Positions 5,634 through 14,186 of a stretch of DNA of 64,000 nucleotides are shown in pieces (the stretch's first letter is position 1; each line of letters opens with the position of its first letter). The notes beneath the pieces were generated by a model, which saw nothing but the letters and a program-made list of their open reading frames with translations, made no database searches and was not told the origin of the DNA. The DNA is taken from positions 19,901 to 83,900 of IMG/VR virus record IMGVR_UViG_3300029955_000013; one strand, written 5' to 3'. The stretch is from a virus. A program made the position numbers and the translations under genes.

Positions 5634-8288
5634 ATGGCAAATAAAAAGAGTAATTTCTTCAACAATATGAGTAATTTCTTCAAAAAGGTCGACGGCAGCG
5701 ATCTGATGAAGTTTACAGACAACGGCATTAAGACGTTCGATACGCCTATCTCAAGGAGAGAACTCGATAAGAAAAGGGAACTCCAGGTGTTCAGGCAGTA
5801 CCTCCAGTCGAAGAACTGGACCCAGAAGCACATAGAGTTGTATGACGAATACAGGAGGATGGACAACACGTTCCCTATAATAAATGCAGCTATAAGGTTG
5901 TACGGCCAAGAGGTATGTTTGACTGGGGATACGATAGTTACCACGCCTGGCGGTGACAAGACCATAAGGGAGTTATACAATACTAAGAAGGACTCATTCT
6001 ACGTGAAGTCATTTGACAAGATGTTCAACAGGGTAGAGTGGAATGAGGCGACCAACATACAGAACAATGGTGTCAAGCCGGTATTCAAGGTTACCGTCGC
6101 GAGGAACATAAGCTACGACTCCGCGGAGTGGGACAACAAGCTCGAGGCGTCGTTCAAGTGCACCGACAACCACGAGATAATGGTCGGGCCTGGGTTGTTC
6201 AAGCAACTCAAGGACCTTAGGGTGGGCGACAAGATATGGTCTATGTATTACTCTGTAGACCCCGCATGTAGTTGTAAGGTGGCAAACTTCAACACTACTG
6301 TGATAGAGAGTATAGAATCGGCCGGCGAGGAGGAAGTATTCGATCTCGTACACGTGGTCCCTAACCACCACTTTATGATTAAGTTGACTGATAGCTTCTA
6401 TGTTAGCGTGCATAACTGTACGAAGGACACGGATGGTAACGTTATCAAGATCATAACGGAGGACAAGAGGATAAAGAAACTGCTCGAAGACTGCTTCTAC
6501 AAAAACCTAAAAATAAATTCAACATCGTATTACCACGTAAGGAGCCTGCTGAAATTCGGCAACCACTATTCCTTCTTGGACACGAGGCAGGGTGTAGGTG
6601 TACTTGATCTAATCCATCTGCCACCAGAGTCGATAAGGATACAACTTCTTGACAATTCAGCGAGCCTCGATGATTTCAAGTACACTTGGTACGGTCATGG
6701 TCTTGAGTTCGAGCCTTGGGAGATAGTTCACTGGAAGAACATAGAGGATCTTGAAACTGAGCCGTACGGCCAGTCGATCTTGAGGTCTATAGTAGACACC
6801 TACAGAAGGATAATACTGATGAGGGAGGCTATGATAATATACAGGATTACTCGTGCACCACAGAGGCTCCTTTTCAAAATAGATACTACTGGTCTTGGTG
6901 CTGACGATGCGCTTAGGTATGCTGCAGAGTTGAAGAAGCAGATGATGAAGAGGCCGCTTGTTAATCCAATGACAGGTGAGCTTGACTACAAGCATAATCC
7001 GATCTCTATTATGGAGAACCTTTACATGCCAACTGTTGAGGGTGATACGTCTGACGTTAGGGTGCTCGAAGGTGCAACTAATATGGGCGACCTCGAGGAC
7101 TACAAGATAATAAAGGACGATTTGTTTGCCGGCCTATTGATACCTAAGAGTTACTTGACGTTTGAGGAGGATTTGTGCCTTAGGGAGAACACAAAGATAC
7201 TTACCACAGACGGCGTCCTAACTATAGGCGAGATTTCGAGGCTCCTGGAGAGCGACGAGCCGAAGAAGATATACTCTTTATCTTCAAACAAGTATGGCAT
7301 CATACTTAGCGGCAAGATACTTTGGTGTAAAAAGACAAAAGTCGTGGATATGCTTTATAGGATAACCATAAATGGTAAGCACATAGTTGAATCGACGGAT
7401 AACCACCCATTCATGCTCGAAAACTTGAGCTACAGGAGGGCGGATGAGCTTAAGATCGGTGATAGGTTAAAAAACATATTTGATGAGGACTATTACGTTT
7501 CAGACATAGAGGTTTTGAATCTCGATGTCGAAGAATACGTGTATGACCTTGAGGTTGATGAGTATCACAACTTTGCTCTTGAGAGTGGTGTATTTGTTCA
7601 CAATAGTAACAAAGCCGCCCTCGCGCAAGAGGATTTGCGTTTCGCTGGTGCGATTAGGCAGTATCAGGGCAACTACATAGAGGGGTTGCTGCACATAGCA
7701 CTTGTCCATCTACACATGAATGGCTGTTCGCAAGAGGAACTCGGGTCGTTCCAGATACAGATGAACATAAACTCAACCCTTGCCGAGAAGACTAAGAATG
7801 AACTGTTGCAGCAGAGAATAGACCTTGTTAAGAGTGCTTGGGATCCTTCTAATCCTGGTCTAAATGTTATGTCTTACACTGATAGTTTGAAGGAGTTGCT
7901 TCACTACACCGACGAGGAGATTGAGAAGACTTTCAAGGACCAGATGATAGAGAAAAAGATAAACTGGAGACTTTCACAGTTGAATGAGAATGGGTTCTAC
8001 GAGGAGCCTGCAAGCGAGCAAAGGAAAGCATCGCTGCTTGGTATGAGCAGTGAGAACAACGTGTTTTCAAACCTTAACTTCGAGGGTGTTGATAGTACAC
8101 CAGATATTAAGAGAATACTAACAGAGAAGCTCAATATGGAAATAAATGCGTTGCTGCACAAGGTGACTGCGTCCCCGTCCTTGAAGATGATAGAGTCTGT
8201 TATAAGCGAGAATTATAATTATACGAGCAAGCTTAGCAAGACGAGGAGGAACGCAATACGTGTCAAGAAGGAATTGGGTCTCGATTAA
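5634..8288 (+). CDS. Portal protein (T4 gp20-like) interrupted by two mini-inteins
   Basis: 884 residues as encoded, about 574 after splicing. The host protein matches the gp20-type portal, the dodecameric ring at the DNA-packaging vertex: FPIINAAIRLYGQEV, then after splicing CTKDTDGNVIKI, then the YTWYGHGLEFEPWEIVHWKN wing, PYGQSILR, a long RLLFKIDTTG region, and a C-terminal half with KLNMEINALL. Intein 1 covers residues 95-261 (Cys1; ends His-Asn; next residue Cys). Intein 2 covers residues 515-657 (Cys1; ends His-Asn; next residue Ser). The start ATG lies directly behind a TATAAATA box (5625-5632). The nucleophiles and splice-site Asn residues are intact, so both should splice. Confidence 0.9.
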   Translation: MANKKSNFFNNMSNFFKKVDGSDLMKFTDNGIKTFDTPISRRELDKKRELQVFRQYLQSKNWTQKHIELYDEYRRMDNTFPIINAAIRLYGQEVCLTGDTIVTTPGGDKTIRELYNTKKDSFYVKSFDKMFNRVEWNEATNIQNNGVKPVFKVTVARNISYDSAEWDNKLEASFKCTDNHEIMVGPGLFKQLKDLRVGDKIWSMYYSVDPACSCKVANFNTTVIESIESAGEEEVFDLVHVVPNHHFMIKLTDSFYVSVHNCTKDTDGNVIKIITEDKRIKKLLEDCFYKNLKINSTSYYHVRSLLKFGNHYSFLDTRQGVGVLDLIHLPPESIRIQLLDNSASLDDFKYTWYGHGLEFEPWEIVHWKNIEDLETEPYGQSILRSIVDTYRRIILMREAMIIYRITRAPQRLLFKIDTTGLGADDALRYAAELKKQMMKRPLVNPMTGELDYKHNPISIMENLYMPTVEGDTSDVRVLEGATNMGDLEDYKIIKDDLFAGLLIPKSYLTFEEDLCLRENTKILTTDGVLTIGEISRLLESDEPKKIYSLSSNKYGIILSGKILWCKKTKVVDMLYRITINGKHIVESTDNHPFMLENLSYRRADELKIGDRLKNIFDEDYYVSDIEVLNLDVEEYVYDLEVDEYHNFALESGVFVHNSNKAALAQEDLRFAGAIRQYQGNYIEGLLHIALVHLHMNGCSQEELGSFQIQMNINSTLAEKTKNELLQQRIDLVKSAWDPSNPGLNVMSYTDSLKELLHYTDEEIEKTFKDQMIEKKINWRLSQLNENGFYEEPASEQRKASLLGMSSENNVFSNLNFEGVDSTPDIKRILTEKLNMEINALLHKVTASPSLKMIESVISENYNYTSKLSKTRRNAIRVKKELGLD
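5916..6416 (+). other. Mini-intein 1 within the portal gene
   Basis: 167 residues. Block A begins at Cys95 (CLTGDTIVTTPGG), block B includes CTDNHEIMV with the conserved His, block F is EEVFDLVHVVPNHHFMI and block G ends FYVSVHN before Cys262. There is no LAGLIDADG or HNH endonuclease domain, so it can splice but cannot home by itself. Confidence 0.9.
7176..7604 (+). other. Mini-intein 2 within the portal gene
   Basis: 143 residues. Block A starts at Cys515 (CLRENTKILTTDG), block B is STDNHPFML, block F is EYVYDLEVDEYHNFAL and block G is GVFVHN before Ser658. It also lacks an endonuclease domain. Its sequence differs clearly from intein 1, so it is not a recent copy. Confidence 0.9.
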
Positions 8289-8348
8289 GTGTGTTCGCGT
8301 AGTTTAAAAAACAACGAGAATACTATTTAAAAAAGAAAATTATTAGTA

Positions 8349-8723
8349 ATGAGCATCTTACTGGACACGGGTATTATACAAGGCCTTGGTAATGATATTT
8401 TGGTATCCATAGGTGCTGCCGCTGCTTCATTGATTGGCGGTTACATACTTATCAGGGAGAGGATCCTGAAGAACGAGTTGAAAACCAACGCTATGTCAGA
8501 GTACATCGACGGGAAGTATCAGTTGCTCGAGAACAAGATAGCGGAACTGCAAAAAGACATATTAGAGTTCAAGCAGCTTAACAAGGAGACGACCAACTCG
8601 CTGATAGAAAATACGGCGGCCATAAGGGAATTAAAGGCTGTTCTCTACATACTAAAGGAACAGCTTGGCGTCAAGGGCGCCAGGAAGGTTCGGAACATGA
8701 TTGAAGATGAAATTGAAAATTAA
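8349..8723 (+). CDS. Membrane-anchored coiled-coil protein
   Basis: 124 residues. One membrane segment at about 15-35 (ILVSIGAAAASLIGGYILI) is followed by a long charged helix with heptad spacing (LLENKIAELQKDILEFKQLNKET). The shape fits a holin, spanin-like or membrane-docking protein but no family was recognised. A TATTTAAA box (8324-8331) lies 17 bases before the ATG and a strong terminator follows, so it is a single-gene unit between portal and virion genes. Confidence 0.65.
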   Translation: MSILLDTGIIQGLGNDILVSIGAAAASLIGGYILIRERILKNELKTNAMSEYIDGKYQLLENKIAELQKDILEFKQLNKETTNSLIENTAAIRELKAVLYILKEQLGVKGARKVRNMIEDEIEN

Positions 8724-8732
8724 TATAAATAC

Positions 8733-8761
8733 GAGGCCACCTTATGGTGGCCTCTTTGTTT
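8733..8761 (+). terminator. Intrinsic terminator
   Basis: GAGGCCACC (8733-8741) pairs perfectly with GGTGGCCTC (8746-8754) around a TTAT loop and is followed by TTTGTTT. Confidence 0.85.
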
Positions 8762-8791
8762 ACTCTAATTAGTATTTAAAATTAAAATGCA

Positions 8792-9247
8792 ATGAGTCAG
8801 CCATCCGGTTTTAATACTTTTACTACTGATTACGACAAGGTTGATCTTATAGACATAAACACTTGGGCGTACAAGAAGACTTACGATGAGAAGCCTTTCC
8901 TTGTTGTGCCGAATTATAAGTTTAACTTAAAGCTCGGCGACACGATGCCTTGTTTCAGATGCTTCGTAAAGAAACTTGGGGAGCAATTCGGCGACCCAAT
9001 AACGTTGCCGAACTTGGACCAGTACGTTATATACTTGAATGTATTTAACTACAGCGACAACATAATATTCAAGGGCAGGATGAATATAGTTAATCTTTCG
9101 TTGGGTGAGCTTGGCTATCAGATGACGCACCTGGACTTCTCTTGCGCTGGTGTTTATTACGCCGAAGTGGAATTCACAGACCCTAACGGGATGATATTTA
9201 CGCTGCCGGACACGCATATTAAGTATGAAATAATAGTAAGAGAGTAA
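8792..9247 (+). CDS. Probable virion/baseplate protein, Ig-like
   Basis: 151 residues, first gene of an operon behind a TATTTAAA box (8773-8780). It has alternating beta strands ending GVYYAEVEFTDPNGMIFTLPDTHIKYEIIV, a pattern seen in N-terminal domains of phage baseplate upper proteins (BppU-like). The resemblance is weak; a virion role is inferred from the operon. Confidence 0.55.
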   Translation: MSQPSGFNTFTTDYDKVDLIDINTWAYKKTYDEKPFLVVPNYKFNLKLGDTMPCFRCFVKKLGEQFGDPITLPNLDQYVIYLNVFNYSDNIIFKGRMNIVNLSLGELGYQMTHLDFSCAGVYYAEVEFTDPNGMIFTLPDTHIKYEIIVRE

Positions 9248-9669
9248 TGTCAAGAGGCCAAACAAACTTTTGGAACAACGGCCAGGTTAAGTGGGTCGAC
9301 AAGACCAACAACACGCCTGCACAAGCTGCCGTGGTGCCTTCGTACAACGACATATTAACGCAGAACCTGATAGGCTGTGATGTTAAGACGGACATCGTAA
9401 ACGTGTCCATGAAGATAGAAAAGAATGGCACCATACTGAAGCTTTTCAACATAGCTGATATAGTTTCTTGGCAGATTGACAACAACATAATAAAGCTGTT
9501 TATGAAGTCTTCGGCTCCTTATTCACTTCTGTTCATATCGGTTGCGCAAGCCGTGAAGGCGGACCTGAGGATGTATCTCATTACAAACGGGAACGACATA
9601 CAAGGCTGCGACGATGACCAGGCTTACGTTTGTGGCTCTATTGGAAACTTAAACGCAATATTTGAATAA
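9247..9669 (+). CDS. Small virion-type protein, paralogue of the next gene
   Basis: 140 residues starting in TAATG overlap. It begins FWNNGQVKWVDKTN and ends with a beta-rich part (IIKLFMKSSAPYSLLFISVAQAVKADLRMYL). The neighbouring 121-residue protein shares the same layout. It looks like a short beta-sandwich virion decoration or tail protein; function unknown. Confidence 0.6.
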   Translation: MSRGQTNFWNNGQVKWVDKTNNTPAQAAVVPSYNDILTQNLIGCDVKTDIVNVSMKIEKNGTILKLFNIADIVSWQIDNNIIKLFMKSSAPYSLLFISVAQAVKADLRMYLITNGNDIQGCDDDQAYVCGSIGNLNAIFE

Positions 9670-10034
9670 TGCTTACAGGATCAGATTTTTTCTCGGATGG
9701 CAGCCCGATGTGGAGCCCGGTGTACAACAGCTCAAAGGCGGTTACAATAATTCCCGTTTCGCAGGGCCAGAACAACGTCCTGGAGGGGCTCGTGTGTAAC
9801 GACGTGGAGGTGGACAGCAACACGGCTTGTTTCACTGTTAATAAAAACACACAGTTCATATTCGTGGAGAGGGCGCAGATAAACGTCATACAGGTACAGG
9901 GGTCCATGCTGACGGTAAATACGATGGACAACGTGCCGTACGTCATGGTGTTCGTTGACTCCGCCAATATGAATTCGGCATTGACGAGAATAACCGCGAT
10001 GATGAATGGCGAATTTGATCCAGGTTGTGCATAA
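9669..10034 (+). CDS. Small virion-type protein, paralogue of the previous gene
   Basis: 121 residues beginning FFSDGSPMWSPVYNSS, parallel to the start of the preceding protein. The C-terminal LTVNTMDNVPYVMVFVDSA aligns by eye with the neighbour's IIKLFMKSSAPYSLLFISVA. The pair therefore arose by tandem duplication. The gene starts in TAATG overlap and ends its operon. Confidence 0.6.
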   Translation: MLTGSDFFSDGSPMWSPVYNSSKAVTIIPVSQGQNNVLEGLVCNDVEVDSNTACFTVNKNTQFIFVERAQINVIQVQGSMLTVNTMDNVPYVMVFVDSANMNSALTRITAMMNGEFDPGCA

Positions 10035-10063
10035 TAGTTAATATTTAAAAAACAAATTAATAA

Positions 10064-10777
10064 ATGAGCTTATATTCAGCGAAACAGATTAATAAAATAA
10101 TCACCGCGCCTATTAAAATAACAAACCTTTCGGTGGGCTCCGGTTCGCTGAGTGTGTCTGTCACCTCCGCCCTTACGTCCGCACTGGCTATAGCCGGAAA
10201 CAACGGTGTATCAGTGCCCGTGCAGGTAAGCACTGACGTGTTTACTACTGGCATCATCACGTCTTCGCCTCTCAACAAGGCCGAGGTATTCGATTCCACG
10301 AGCAAGGAGAAACTGTCTACTAATACGAACAATGAAGTGTACGGTAGAATAACCTACTCATCGGGCTACGTGCTTAGTTTCTATTACCTCGACAGTTCTG
10401 GCATAGAGCAGACTTACACGTTTTCCGCCACGCAGAACGTTGATTTCGATTTCGTCTACAGGTTTACTTTCGCGACGCTACCGACAGATGCACTGGTCTC
10501 TTCCGTTTCGAGAAACATAAACCAGGATCCGGTCGGGGCGAGTTCTATACCAAAGACGGAATTGTTGACCGTGACGGCTCTAAATGTTGTGTCCAACCTC
10601 TCTCTGACACCTAACAACGCAGCCAATGTTACTCTTATCGTTAATGGGAAGACGGAGTTTGCTGTTGGGTCGGGCCCTTCGTTCGGCGTCGCCTCTACTA
10701 CGATAACTTGGAACTCATCCAACGCCGGGTACAATCTCGAGACGACGGATATTGTTTACGCACAATACTACATTTAA
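10064..10777 (+). CDS. Beta-rich virion or adhesion protein
   Basis: 237 residues, Ser/Thr/Val-rich with many short strands and almost no charged helices; the C-terminus includes LTPNNAANVTLIVNGKTEF and TTITWNSSNAG, typical of fibre or tail-surface domains. It heads an operon behind a TATTTAAA box (10042-10049) and its stop overlaps the next ATG. Function inferred from composition and context. Confidence 0.55.
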   Translation: MSLYSAKQINKIITAPIKITNLSVGSGSLSVSVTSALTSALAIAGNNGVSVPVQVSTDVFTTGIITSSPLNKAEVFDSTSKEKLSTNTNNEVYGRITYSSGYVLSFYYLDSSGIEQTYTFSATQNVDFDFVYRFTFATLPTDALVSSVSRNINQDPVGASSIPKTELLTVTALNVVSNLSLTPNNAANVTLIVNGKTEFAVGSGPSFGVASTTITWNSSNAGYNLETTDIVYAQYYI

Positions 10778-11124
10778 TGGCAGGATACAAGGCTAAACAG
10801 TTAGATATTAGTGACGTGTCCAATGGTATTGGAGCGGCTGTTCAAGATTCCCAAACGCTTAGGAATATGTACAACTACAGCCAGTATTCTGCTTACTTCT
10901 TGCAGTCGGCAGCACAGCTAACTGTGGGCCAGGTTAACGTGGATGTCATATATGGTGGTGGCACACCGGCATATTATTTTCTTTTCAGGAACGGCTTGAA
11001 ACTAATAGATACCGTGGATTTTACAGTCACCGTGGCGGATGGATTTAACAACCCGAGATTTGTATTAACAAACCCAATAAATAACAGCGGGACGGAAACG
11101 GTCGAGGCCATTCTGTTCACATAA
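10777..11124 (+). CDS. Small virion-associated protein, unknown
   Basis: 115 residues from the ATG at 10777, chosen over an earlier in-frame start because it forms the TAATG junction common in this operon. It has a helical N-terminal half (ISDVSNGIGAAVQDSQTLRNMYNYSQY) and a beta-rich C-terminal half (YYFLFRNGLKLIDTVDFTVTVADGF), suggesting attachment plus a surface domain. No family was recognised. Confidence 0.55.
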   Translation: MAGYKAKQLDISDVSNGIGAAVQDSQTLRNMYNYSQYSAYFLQSAAQLTVGQVNVDVIYGGGTPAYYFLFRNGLKLIDTVDFTVTVADGFNNPRFVLTNPINNSGTETVEAILFT

Positions 11125-11134
11125 TAAACAATAA

Positions 11135-11683
11135 ATGTCTACAGCAAACCTATCTTGGGATCCAGCCAGTGGAGCGGTCGATTATAAAGTTGAGTATAAG
11201 CTAAGCTCCGATTCCTCATACACGTTGTTCAATGCTCACAATTCGACTACGTCTTGTGTAATCACAGGCTTGTCGGAGGGTAATTCCTATGACTTCAGGG
11301 TGACGACGAACTGTTCATCAGGAAGCGCGTCTGGGGTCGTATACACGGCATCAACACCTTGTCTCGACGTTACCGATTACGTAGCATCTTTCTCTGGCAC
11401 TACGGCCAATTTGCAGTGGGACAAAAAACCGACGGCAATATCTTACGCCATAAGTTACAAGCTGCACTCGGATTCGGTCTACACGACTGCATCCGGCTCG
11501 CCACTGTCAAACACAGGTGCGCCAGACCCGGTCCTTTTCTCGATAAGCGGGCTGACATCAGGCGCCGCCTATGACTTCATGGTCGTTGTAAACTGTATAG
11601 ACAGCGCATCATCTGCTGGAGAGGTTGTGTCCGCCACATCTACTTGTCCGAATGTTACTACCTTAACGGCTACTTTTTCTTAA
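11135..11683 (+). CDS. Two-domain fibronectin type III protein
   Basis: 182 residues with two fibronectin III domains: about 1-75 (NLSWDPASGAVDYKVEYKL ... SYDFRVTTNC) and about 85-170 (ANLQWDKKPTAISYAISYKL ... AYDFMVVVNC). Each shows the Trp after strand B, the Y-x-V-x-Y strand C and the closing YDF-x-V. Such domains sit on phage heads and tails and are thought to bind cell-surface carbohydrate. The first domain is nearly identical in layout to the start of the protein at 11968. Confidence 0.8.
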   Translation: MSTANLSWDPASGAVDYKVEYKLSSDSSYTLFNAHNSTTSCVITGLSEGNSYDFRVTTNCSSGSASGVVYTASTPCLDVTDYVASFSGTTANLQWDKKPTAISYAISYKLHSDSVYTTASGSPLSNTGAPDPVLFSISGLTSGAAYDFMVVVNCIDSASSAGEVVSATSTCPNVTTLTATFS

Positions 11684-11700
11684 TAGCTAAATAAGAATAG

Positions 11701-11964
11701 ATGACAAAAGAAATGGTGAACCTTTACCTCAGGAAGACCATGGGTGTTCCCATAGAATTCAAAGCTGAAGAAGAGGTGCTTTACATAAAATTCGACTTCC
11801 TGCCTTATAGGGTGAGATCGTTCATACACGCCAAACCAGACTACGATCCATCTAAAATGAAGAAGATGGAGAGGGAGTGTGCTTGTGGGCAAGCTTATTT
11901 CTATGAGGCGGATAGCTTTTACAATTACTTAACAGATTACGAGGATCCAAAATTCACACCATAA
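11701..11964 (+). CDS. Small cytoplasmic-looking protein, unknown
   Basis: 87 residues, charged and not fibre-like, with an ECACGQAYF segment that has two close cysteines. It lies between two fibronectin III genes and differs from them in composition. It starts 17 bases after the previous stop and ends 3 bases before the next ATG. Function unknown. Confidence 0.5.
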   Translation: MTKEMVNLYLRKTMGVPIEFKAEEEVLYIKFDFLPYRVRSFIHAKPDYDPSKMKKMERECACGQAYFYEADSFYNYLTDYEDPKFTP

Positions 11965-11967
11965 CAA

Positions 11968-13422
11968 ATGTCAACTGTAAACTTATCTTGGGACGCGGCA
12001 AGCGGAGCGGTAGGCTACCAGGTTGACTACCGGATAACCGGTGCTGGCGCCTGGACAAACTCCACTCCAAACGAGCCGAACACTACTTGGAGTATTTCAG
12101 GCCTAACTGACAATACGGATTACGACTTTAGGGTCATAACTATTTGTGCATCCGGTACTTCTACCGGAACGGTCATTGGCAGTGTCATAACGCCAAACTA
12201 CGTGTGGATAGAAGACACCTACGTCTGCGAGCAGGAAGAGGTGTTCGATCTGATTAACTATTGGACAGGCTTTAGTTCGCCGGCATATCTTTTTTATGAT
12301 AGCACGAGCGGCTTGATATATTGCATTGATGAGGATGACGCGACGAGTAACGTGTTTAGTTTCGACCCGGCCGTTCTATCTGCGATTAGCTCCCACTCCG
12401 GTGGATTCAGCAGCGTGACTCATAGGATAGGCCTGACGGATTATATATACGCCGCCAAAATTGATCCTGACAATAGAAGGCTTTATATGGTTGGTAAAAA
12501 TACCGGCGGCTTGGCTGTGTACGACATCAATTCGGATTCTTTTATTCTGCCCTCCTCAAATGCAAATCTCGCCTATGGTTGGGATGTGAACACACACACC
12601 TCAACCGGCAATGGGTTTAACAGATTAAGCTTGTCTTTGTTCAGCACCCAAATAATAGCATACGACGATTATTCTGTTACCTTAACGGTATTTGACAGGG
12701 TGTCGCTTACTAAGACGCTTGATAATGTTGCAATATCGACCATAACAGATGGCTCATCCTATATAGACGGCGGCACTCTGTATTTCGAGGTAAACGGAAA
12801 GGCATGGGTTTTGGTGAATGAATCTTCTGCGGCCGGTCATGATTACATCGCCATATACAACCTCGACTTCTCCGGGACCCCTTCGACTATTAACATCGGT
12901 GCATATAGAGCAGTTGCTTTTTACGGCTCTCAGTATTGGTGTTCTGGTTTTTTTGACAGCTATTACCAAAAGCTTTACATATTCGACTTCGGTTCTAACA
13001 TGATGTTTGTTGTTGATACCGACTCCACGTCTGGTACATACCAGACGGTTGTATACAGTTATACCTTTAACAACAGGCAGGGAAAAAGCAACATATCGTT
13101 TGGCATAATCCAGGACCCTATAACCGGAGAGCTATTTGTATCTGGCAATTACTCTGAAGGCAATCCTGGTGCGGACGGATCACCAATATCCGTTACGTAC
13201 AAAATACAGCGAGATCCGTCCGCACCGGACGCTTACAAAATACAGGAATTATATGCTAACACTGTTTTTTCCACATTGACCCAGGTTGGTGGTACGAACA
13301 CGCTTTTCGGCGCTGCACCAGGGGCACCAAAGTGGTCATACGCAACGAGCTGGGGAACAGTAGATACTGCCTCCTCATCGGTGTGGTCGACCGACGGTCA
13401 AATATCACAATATTCGAGATAA
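11968..13422 (+). CDS. Fibronectin III domain fused to a beta-propeller-like domain
   Basis: 484 residues. Residues 1-75 form a fibronectin III domain whose start (MSTVNLSWDAASGAVGYQVDY) copies the neighbour at 11135. Residues about 85-470 contain repeated blade-like segments (AKIDPDNRRLYMVGKNTGGLAVYDIN, YYQKLYIFDFGSNMMFVVDTDSTSG, IIQDPITGELFVSGNY), consistent with a beta-propeller. This suits an exposed binding protein on the virion. The stop overlaps the next ATG. Confidence 0.7.
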   Translation: MSTVNLSWDAASGAVGYQVDYRITGAGAWTNSTPNEPNTTWSISGLTDNTDYDFRVITICASGTSTGTVIGSVITPNYVWIEDTYVCEQEEVFDLINYWTGFSSPAYLFYDSTSGLIYCIDEDDATSNVFSFDPAVLSAISSHSGGFSSVTHRIGLTDYIYAAKIDPDNRRLYMVGKNTGGLAVYDINSDSFILPSSNANLAYGWDVNTHTSTGNGFNRLSLSLFSTQIIAYDDYSVTLTVFDRVSLTKTLDNVAISTITDGSSYIDGGTLYFEVNGKAWVLVNESSAAGHDYIAIYNLDFSGTPSTINIGAYRAVAFYGSQYWCSGFFDSYYQKLYIFDFGSNMMFVVDTDSTSGTYQTVVYSYTFNNRQGKSNISFGIIQDPITGELFVSGNYSEGNPGADGSPISVTYKIQRDPSAPDAYKIQELYANTVFSTLTQVGGTNTLFGAAPGAPKWSYATSWGTVDTASSSVWSTDGQISQYSR

Positions 13423-13865
13423 TGGCAAACACAGGAAATAAAATAGTCTTATTGCTTAAGCAGGTCGACAGTAATCACGGGGACACGCCTACCGGACTAA
13501 CGGAGGCGAACACGGTAGACGTCGCGGGTAGCGATTATATCCCGCCGTACCAGAACCTGACCGAGTGCCCTCTGTCATCGCCAACTACCGATTGCCCTAT
13601 TCCTGTGTATGTGACGAATACGTCGAGCACTACCGTGTTCAATTTTGAGTTCTCACTCAACAGCACGACGTTTACAAACTCTAATATAGCGAAGATAACC
13701 GCTACGATAACCGCATCAGGTCACCCTACATACTCGGTTGACTTTACAATGCCTATGACGAACAACTACTTTTCGGGTTCGTTTACCGGGCTGTCTAACG
13801 CGAGTCTGTACACTCTCGTATTGACATATTACGACGCGAGCAACACACTACTACAAACATGCTAA
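13422..13865 (+). CDS. Small beta-rich virion protein
   Basis: 147 residues from the ATG at 13422, which overlaps the upstream stop as TAATG; the longer frame upstream is rejected. It contains IPVYVTNTSSTTVFNFEFSLNSTTF and FSGSFTGLSNASLYTLVLTYYDASN, a single Ig- or fibronectin-like sandwich. It shares the operon with the fibronectin III genes. Confidence 0.55.
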   Translation: MANTGNKIVLLLKQVDSNHGDTPTGLTEANTVDVAGSDYIPPYQNLTECPLSSPTTDCPIPVYVTNTSSTTVFNFEFSLNSTTFTNSNIAKITATITASGHPTYSVDFTMPMTNNYFSGSFTGLSNASLYTLVLTYYDASNTLLQTC

Positions 13866-13999
13866 TGAAACAAGCATTAATAAAGTTATTTATAAGGACC
13901 GTAAACCTTATATTTAAGTCCAACCTTTTCTACTTGTACTCTGACGATAACTTCAAGGAGTTAAGGTACAAACACAAAACTGAAGTTGGTAATGGATAA
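13865..13999 (+). CDS. 44-residue basic membrane-associating peptide gene
   Basis: Starts in TAATG overlap with the preceding gene and overlaps the next gene by 8 bases, which supports it as a real gene. The product is basic and amphipathic at the N-terminus (MKQALIKLFIRTVNLIFKSN) and polar after that. Function unknown. Confidence 0.45.
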   Translation: MKQALIKLFIRTVNLIFKSNLFYLYSDDNFKELRYKHKTEVGNG

Positions 14000-14186
14000 A
14001 GATATTAATACTGAGTTGGCGGAAGTGTTCGACGAGTTACAGAGCAGTAAATCATTCATAATAAATACCGTGAAGTGTTTTGACGGCAACACGGCTTACA
14101 TAGGTATGCAATTAGGGCTTCTGTTGTGCCAACTGACGGATCTCCAGAATAAAATTAAGTCTATAGTAAAAAAGGACGATGAGTAA
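13992..14186 (+). CDS. Small helical protein, unknown
   Basis: 64 residues from the ATG at 13992 (a TTG two codons earlier is less likely). Mostly helical with two cysteines (VKCFDGN, LLCQLTD). It overlaps the glycosyltransferase gene by 8 bases, implying coupled translation. Confidence 0.5.
   Translation: MDKDINTELAEVFDELQSSKSFIINTVKCFDGNTAYIGMQLGLLLCQLTDLQNKIKSIVKKDDE

Noticed and set aside
8349-8723. Assignment of the membrane coiled-coil protein as a spanin or holin
   Set aside because: The topology allows it, but there is no paired partner or lysis-gene context.
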